Shown here in pieces: positions 7,633 through 9,641 of a stretch of 9,641 nt of DNA (position 1 is its first letter; each line of letters opens with the position of its first letter). Made by a program: the position numbers and the translations under genes. Origin of the DNA: Gemmatimonadota bacterium (lineage in GTDB: Bacteria; Gemmatimonadota; Gemmatimonadetes; Gemmatimonadales; Gemmatimonadaceae); the NCBI GenBank assembly GCA_947475795.1, contig CANJOX010000105.1:1-9641 (forward strand), in the 5' to 3' direction. The notes beneath the pieces were generated by a model that was given only the letters and a program-made list of their open reading frames with translations, did not search any database and was not told where the DNA came from.

Positions 7633-7651
7633 GCGGGCGACGTCGCCCTCG
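7633..7651. repeat. Second copy of the 19-bp palindromic element
   Basis: GCGGGCGACGTCGCCCTCG is identical to 3664-3682. Its core GGGCGACGTCGCCC (7635-7648) is a perfect 14-bp palindrome. It ends 12 bp upstream of the protease ATG, inside the expected 5' leader or start region on the minus strand. Protein binding here, or an mRNA hairpin, could affect protease expression. The repeat is seen; any role is inference. Confidence 0.6.
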
Positions 7652-7851
7652 TGGTCGTTTTTCGCTTCACGTCTATTTTGCCATACAGTAGACTTGCGCG
7701 CTCCTAAACCAGCCTCTCTCGCAAGAAGGACGCCAGCCGAGTCCGCCGCGCCCGCATTACGAATAACTGATATTGTCTATAGCTATGCAGGATTACGGCG
7801 GGAGAAACACCCGCCCCACCCGCCGCCGCTGTCCGCGCACGGGGTCGCACA

Positions 7852-8037
7852 ACCTGTGGCGCGCGCGCCACGAACGAGGTCCCAATGCTACAGTTCGGCA
7901 TTAGTCCCCGCAGCTCCCCGCGGCTGGCGCGGTGCCCACACAGCCCCCGCCGGTTCCACCGGCCACCATCGTTCCGATACATTGCAGAGGCCGTCACGGA
8001 CCGGCGCCCCTGAAACGAGGGCGTCCAGTCCGTGGAC
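7852..8037. other. Series of inverted repeats upstream of the phosphatidyltransferase
   Basis: The perfect 16-bp palindrome GTGGCGCGCGCGCCAC lies at 7856-7871, with ACCT/AGGT (7852-7855, 7877-7880) able to extend it past a small bulge. AATGC/GCATT pair at 7884-7888 and 7898-7902. GCCGGT/ACCGGC pair around a 3-nt loop at 7949-7963. A compound hairpin has an outer stem CACGGAC/GTCCGTG at 7995-8001 and 8028-8034, and an inner stem CGCCCCT/AGGGCG at 8005-8011 and 8018-8023 (one bulged C) around GAAACG. The last hairpin covers the alternative GTG start at 8032. G+C-rich DNA forms many hairpins by chance, so this is only a candidate structured leader. Confidence 0.35.
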
Positions 8038-8106
8038 CAGCGCCCCAAGGCCATCCCGACCAGACCGTCCCCTTCGCAGGCGAACCCCTTGACGATTCTG
8101 GCCCAG

Positions 8107-8985
8107 ATGCCCGTCTCCTCAGAGACCGAATCTCCACACAAGCTTCCTCCGCAGCGACGCTACTTCAACATCAGCGTCCTCTGGATTTTCTATTACGAGC
8201 AGGTCATCCGCGCACTGTACCGCCTGCGCATCCGGCACGAAGTCGCCACCGTGGCCTCGATCGGCGCGGGGCTCGCGGCCGCATGGCTTATCGTCACCGC
8301 GCACACGCTGTCCGGCTTTCTACTGGCCGCGCTCCTCGTGCACGCGAAGGATCTGTTCGACGCCTGCGACGGCGCACTCGCCCGGCTCACGAATACCGGT
8401 CACCGGCTCGGCCGCTTCATGGACACCATCGGCGACGGCGTGGTGTTCACCGCGTGGATCGCCGCAGGTGCCTATCGGGGCTGGGAGGACGGCGTCTCGC
8501 TCCCCGTCGCGCTGTCGCTGGGCGTAGCGGCCTGGCTGTCCCTGTTCCTGCAGTGCTCGTACTTCAACTACCACCAGCTGCACTACGTGCGGCGATCGGG
8601 CGCGGCCCTCGCCAGTCGGCTGGACGAGCGGGCCGAGAATGACAGCGGCGTCGTCGGCGTGCTGGCCGGCGTCTACGACCTCTGGTTCGGGTGGCAGGAC
8701 CGCATGATTGCCCGCTTCGACGGCTGGCAGCGCGAGCTGGCCGGCTTCCCCACCGACCCACTGGATCCGGCCAACAACGCGTGGTTTGACCGGCGGAACT
8801 TCATGGTCGCCAATTCCGCGCTCTGCTTCGGCACGCACGCCTTCGTGCTGATCGTGTGCCTCCTCGCCGGATCGGCGTTCTGGTTTCTCCCGGCGGTCAT
8901 CGTGGGCATGAACCTGTACTGGCTCGCCATCGTGCTCACGCGCTGGCTGGTGTTCCGGCGGGGGCTGGCGGTGCTGGTCGCCTGA
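8107..8985 (+). CDS. CDP-alcohol phosphatidyltransferase family membrane protein
   Basis: A 292-residue integral membrane protein with the complete CDP-alcohol phosphotransferase signature D-x2-DG-x2-AR-x8-G-x3-D-x3-D: Asp85, Asp88-Gly89, Ala92-Arg93, Gly102, Asp106 and Asp110 (within DACDGALARLTNTGHRLG and RFMDTIGD). The Asp residues bind the divalent metals and the CDP moiety. Members transfer a phosphatidyl or related group from a CDP-linked donor to an alcohol during phospholipid or head-group synthesis; the alcohol used here cannot be told. Hydrophobic helices lie at about 46-63, 66-80, 111-125, 131-150 and 232-277. Between them sits a polar segment (about 160-230) rich in Trp and Asp, longer than I expect for minimal family members. 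A GTG start at 8032 would add 25 polar residues, with a weak GAGG 11 nt upstream; it lies in a predicted hairpin, so I prefer the ATG at 8107 without strong evidence. It ends 87 bp before the next gene. Confidence 0.88.
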   Translation: MPVSSETESPHKLPPQRRYFNISVLWIFYYEQVIRALYRLRIRHEVATVASIGAGLAAAWLIVTAHTLSGFLLAALLVHAKDLFDACDGALARLTNTGHRLGRFMDTIGDGVVFTAWIAAGAYRGWEDGVSLPVALSLGVAAWLSLFLQCSYFNYHQLHYVRRSGAALASRLDERAENDSGVVGVLAGVYDLWFGWQDRMIARFDGWQRELAGFPTDPLDPANNAWFDRRNFMVANSALCFGTHAFVLIVCLLAGSAFWFLPAVIVGMNLYWLAIVLTRWLVFRRGLAVLVA

Positions 8986-8998
8986 CGCGGGGGCGTTC

Positions 8999-9023
8999 GG
9001 CGTCGGCCCGGACGTTATTTTTT
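8999..9023 (+). terminator. Likely intrinsic terminator after the phosphatidyltransferase
   Basis: A short stem GGCGTC/GACGTT (8999-9004 with 9011-9016; outer two pairs are wobbles) closes a 6-nt loop and is followed at once by A and six T (9018-9023). It lies 14 bp after the stop codon. The stem is modest, but the T-run in this G+C-rich sequence is conspicuous. Confidence 0.55.
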
Positions 9024-9072
9024 CACGGAGAAGCGACCACCCGTCCCGGCCTCACCTCCCGCCCCTGCCCTC

Positions 9073-9641
9073 ATGCGCCGTCTCACCCTCCTGCTCGTGC
9101 TCGCGTCATCGAGCGCGGCCGCTCCCCTGTCCGCGCAATCCGCGTCGTCCGCTACGATGCCCGCGGTCAACGACCTGCCCAACCCCTACCGCACCGTCAC
9201 CGGCTGGGCCAAGCTGCCCGGGGGACGCACGTGGGGTTCCACCAGCGCCGTCGCCATCGACAAGGATGGCAAGAGCGTGTGGGTGGCTGAGCGGTGCGGC
9301 GTGAACAACTGCGCGGGTTCATCACTGCCGTCGGTGCTCAAGTTCGATGACAAGGGCAATCTCGTCACCGCCTTCGGCGCCGGCCTGATCCTGTCGCCGC
9401 ACGGGATTCACGTGGACAAGGACGGCAACGTGTGGGTGGTCGATTGCGCGTGCACCCTCGGCGCCGCCGCCACCACGCCGGAGAACGCGGCGAAGGGACA
9501 CCAGATCTACAAGTTCTCCCCCAAGGGCGATCTGCTCATGACGCTCGGCGCGCCGGGCGGCGGCCGCGAGGCGGCGTACTTCTGGCAGCCCAACGCGGTG
9601 ATCACGGCCCCGAACGGCGACATCTTCGTGGCCGAAGGACA
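9073..9641 (+). CDS. Secreted NHL beta-propeller protein, peptidylglycine alpha-amidating lyase-like (partial)
   Basis: From the ATG at 9073 the frame is open to the right edge; 189 residues are visible and the C-terminal part is missing. A signal peptide (MRRLTLLLVLASSSAAAPLS, cleavage probably near LSAQ-SAS) indicates export. The mature part shows NHL-type propeller blades: WGSTSAVAIDKDGKSVWVAE (about 54-73), SPHGIHVDKDGNVWVVD (108-124), KGHQIYKFSPKGDLLMTLG (141-159) and FWQPNAVITAPNGDIFVAEG (170-189). Order and wording match the catalytic PAL domain of animal peptide-amidating enzyme as I remember it. His110 falls where that enzyme has a zinc ligand in its LPHGLSID stretch, and Arg74 (VAERCG) where it has a catalytic Arg. 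The other zinc His residues would lie beyond the window, so lyase activity cannot be judged. Bacterial PAL-like proteins are mostly uncharacterised. No Shine-Dalgarno sequence is seen. Confidence 0.88.
   Translation, partial: MRRLTLLLVLASSSAAAPLSAQSASSATMPAVNDLPNPYRTVTGWAKLPGGRTWGSTSAVAIDKDGKSVWVAERCGVNNCAGSSLPSVLKFDDKGNLVTAFGAGLILSPHGIHVDKDGNVWVVDCACTLGAAATTPENAAKGHQIYKFSPKGDLLMTLGAPGGGREAAYFWQPNAVITAPNGDIFVAEG

Larger units (their letters stand above)
7621..8106. other. Divergent intergenic region between protease and phosphatidyltransferase
   Basis: No credible gene is seen; the minus frame 7704-8141 and plus frame 7694-8092 are Arg/Pro-rich shadows. Two A+T-rich islands stand out in the G+C-rich background: 7656-7694 and 7755-7798 (containing ATAGCTAT). 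They are the likeliest places for the divergent promoters, but I cannot fit hexamer pairs at a good spacing. The region also holds the second copy of the 19-bp palindromic element (7633-7651) and a run of inverted repeats (7852-8037). Confidence 0.55.

Noticed and set aside
7655..7700. Sigma54 promoter for the PEP-CTERM protease (some PEP-CTERM genes use RpoN)
   Set aside because: TGGCA is present on the minus strand, but the -12 GC is not at the required spacing.
7856..7925. Possible tRNA or small structured RNA gene
   Set aside because: A TTCG occurs in a hairpin loop, but no cloverleaf, CCA end or conserved T-arm can be built on either strand.
1..9641. CRISPR array, insertion sequence, phage, toxin-antitoxin or defence island
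   Set aside because: No regularly spaced repeats, transposase, integrase, terminal inverted repeats or defence-family motifs were seen.

Overview
The window is G+C-rich bacterial DNA. The gene mix is a cytoplasmic hybrid histidine kinase, a Big2-repeat lipoprotein, a trypsin-like protease with a PEP-CTERM sorting tail and a secreted NHL beta-propeller protein. Several genes start without a clear Shine-Dalgarno sequence. This resembles a Gram-negative soil or freshwater bacterium of the Gemmatimonadota type. The lineage is an inference; no marker gene is present to prove it.

Layout, left to right. (1) 1-323, minus: the N-terminal part of a gene cut by the window edge, resembling proteins labelled 3-methyladenine DNA glycosylase in actinobacteria. 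(2) 390-2489, minus: a soluble GAF-PAS-HisKA-HATPase-REC hybrid sensor kinase. (3) 2490-2730: a divergent promoter region. (4) 2731-3123 and 3205-3603, plus: two small VOC-superfamily proteins in a likely operon, one bleomycin-resistance-like and one of the predicted lactoylglutathione lyase type. (5) 3604-3896: a gene-free stretch with a cluster of perfect palindromes. (6) 3897-6299, plus: an 800-residue lipoprotein with three Big2-like Ig domains and a roughly 500-residue C-terminal region I cannot assign. (7) 6334-6380: a strong hairpin between convergent genes. (8) 6460-7620, minus: a secreted trypsin-like serine protease with a PEP-CTERM tail. (9) 7621-8106: a divergent intergenic region with a second copy of a 19-bp palindromic repeat and a run of hairpins. 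(10) 8107-8985, plus: a CDP-alcohol phosphatidyltransferase, followed by a likely terminator. (11) 9073 to the right edge, plus: a secreted NHL-propeller protein resembling peptidylglycine alpha-amidating lyase, cut by the window.

The genes do not form one pathway. Several from 3897 onward act at the cell envelope or outside it: lipoprotein, sorted protease, phospholipid-head-group enzyme and secreted propeller. The left half is cytoplasmic sensing and detoxification. The least explained items are the lipoprotein's C-terminal domain and the identical 19-bp palindromic element in the two intergenic regions on the 5' sides of the lipoprotein and protease genes.
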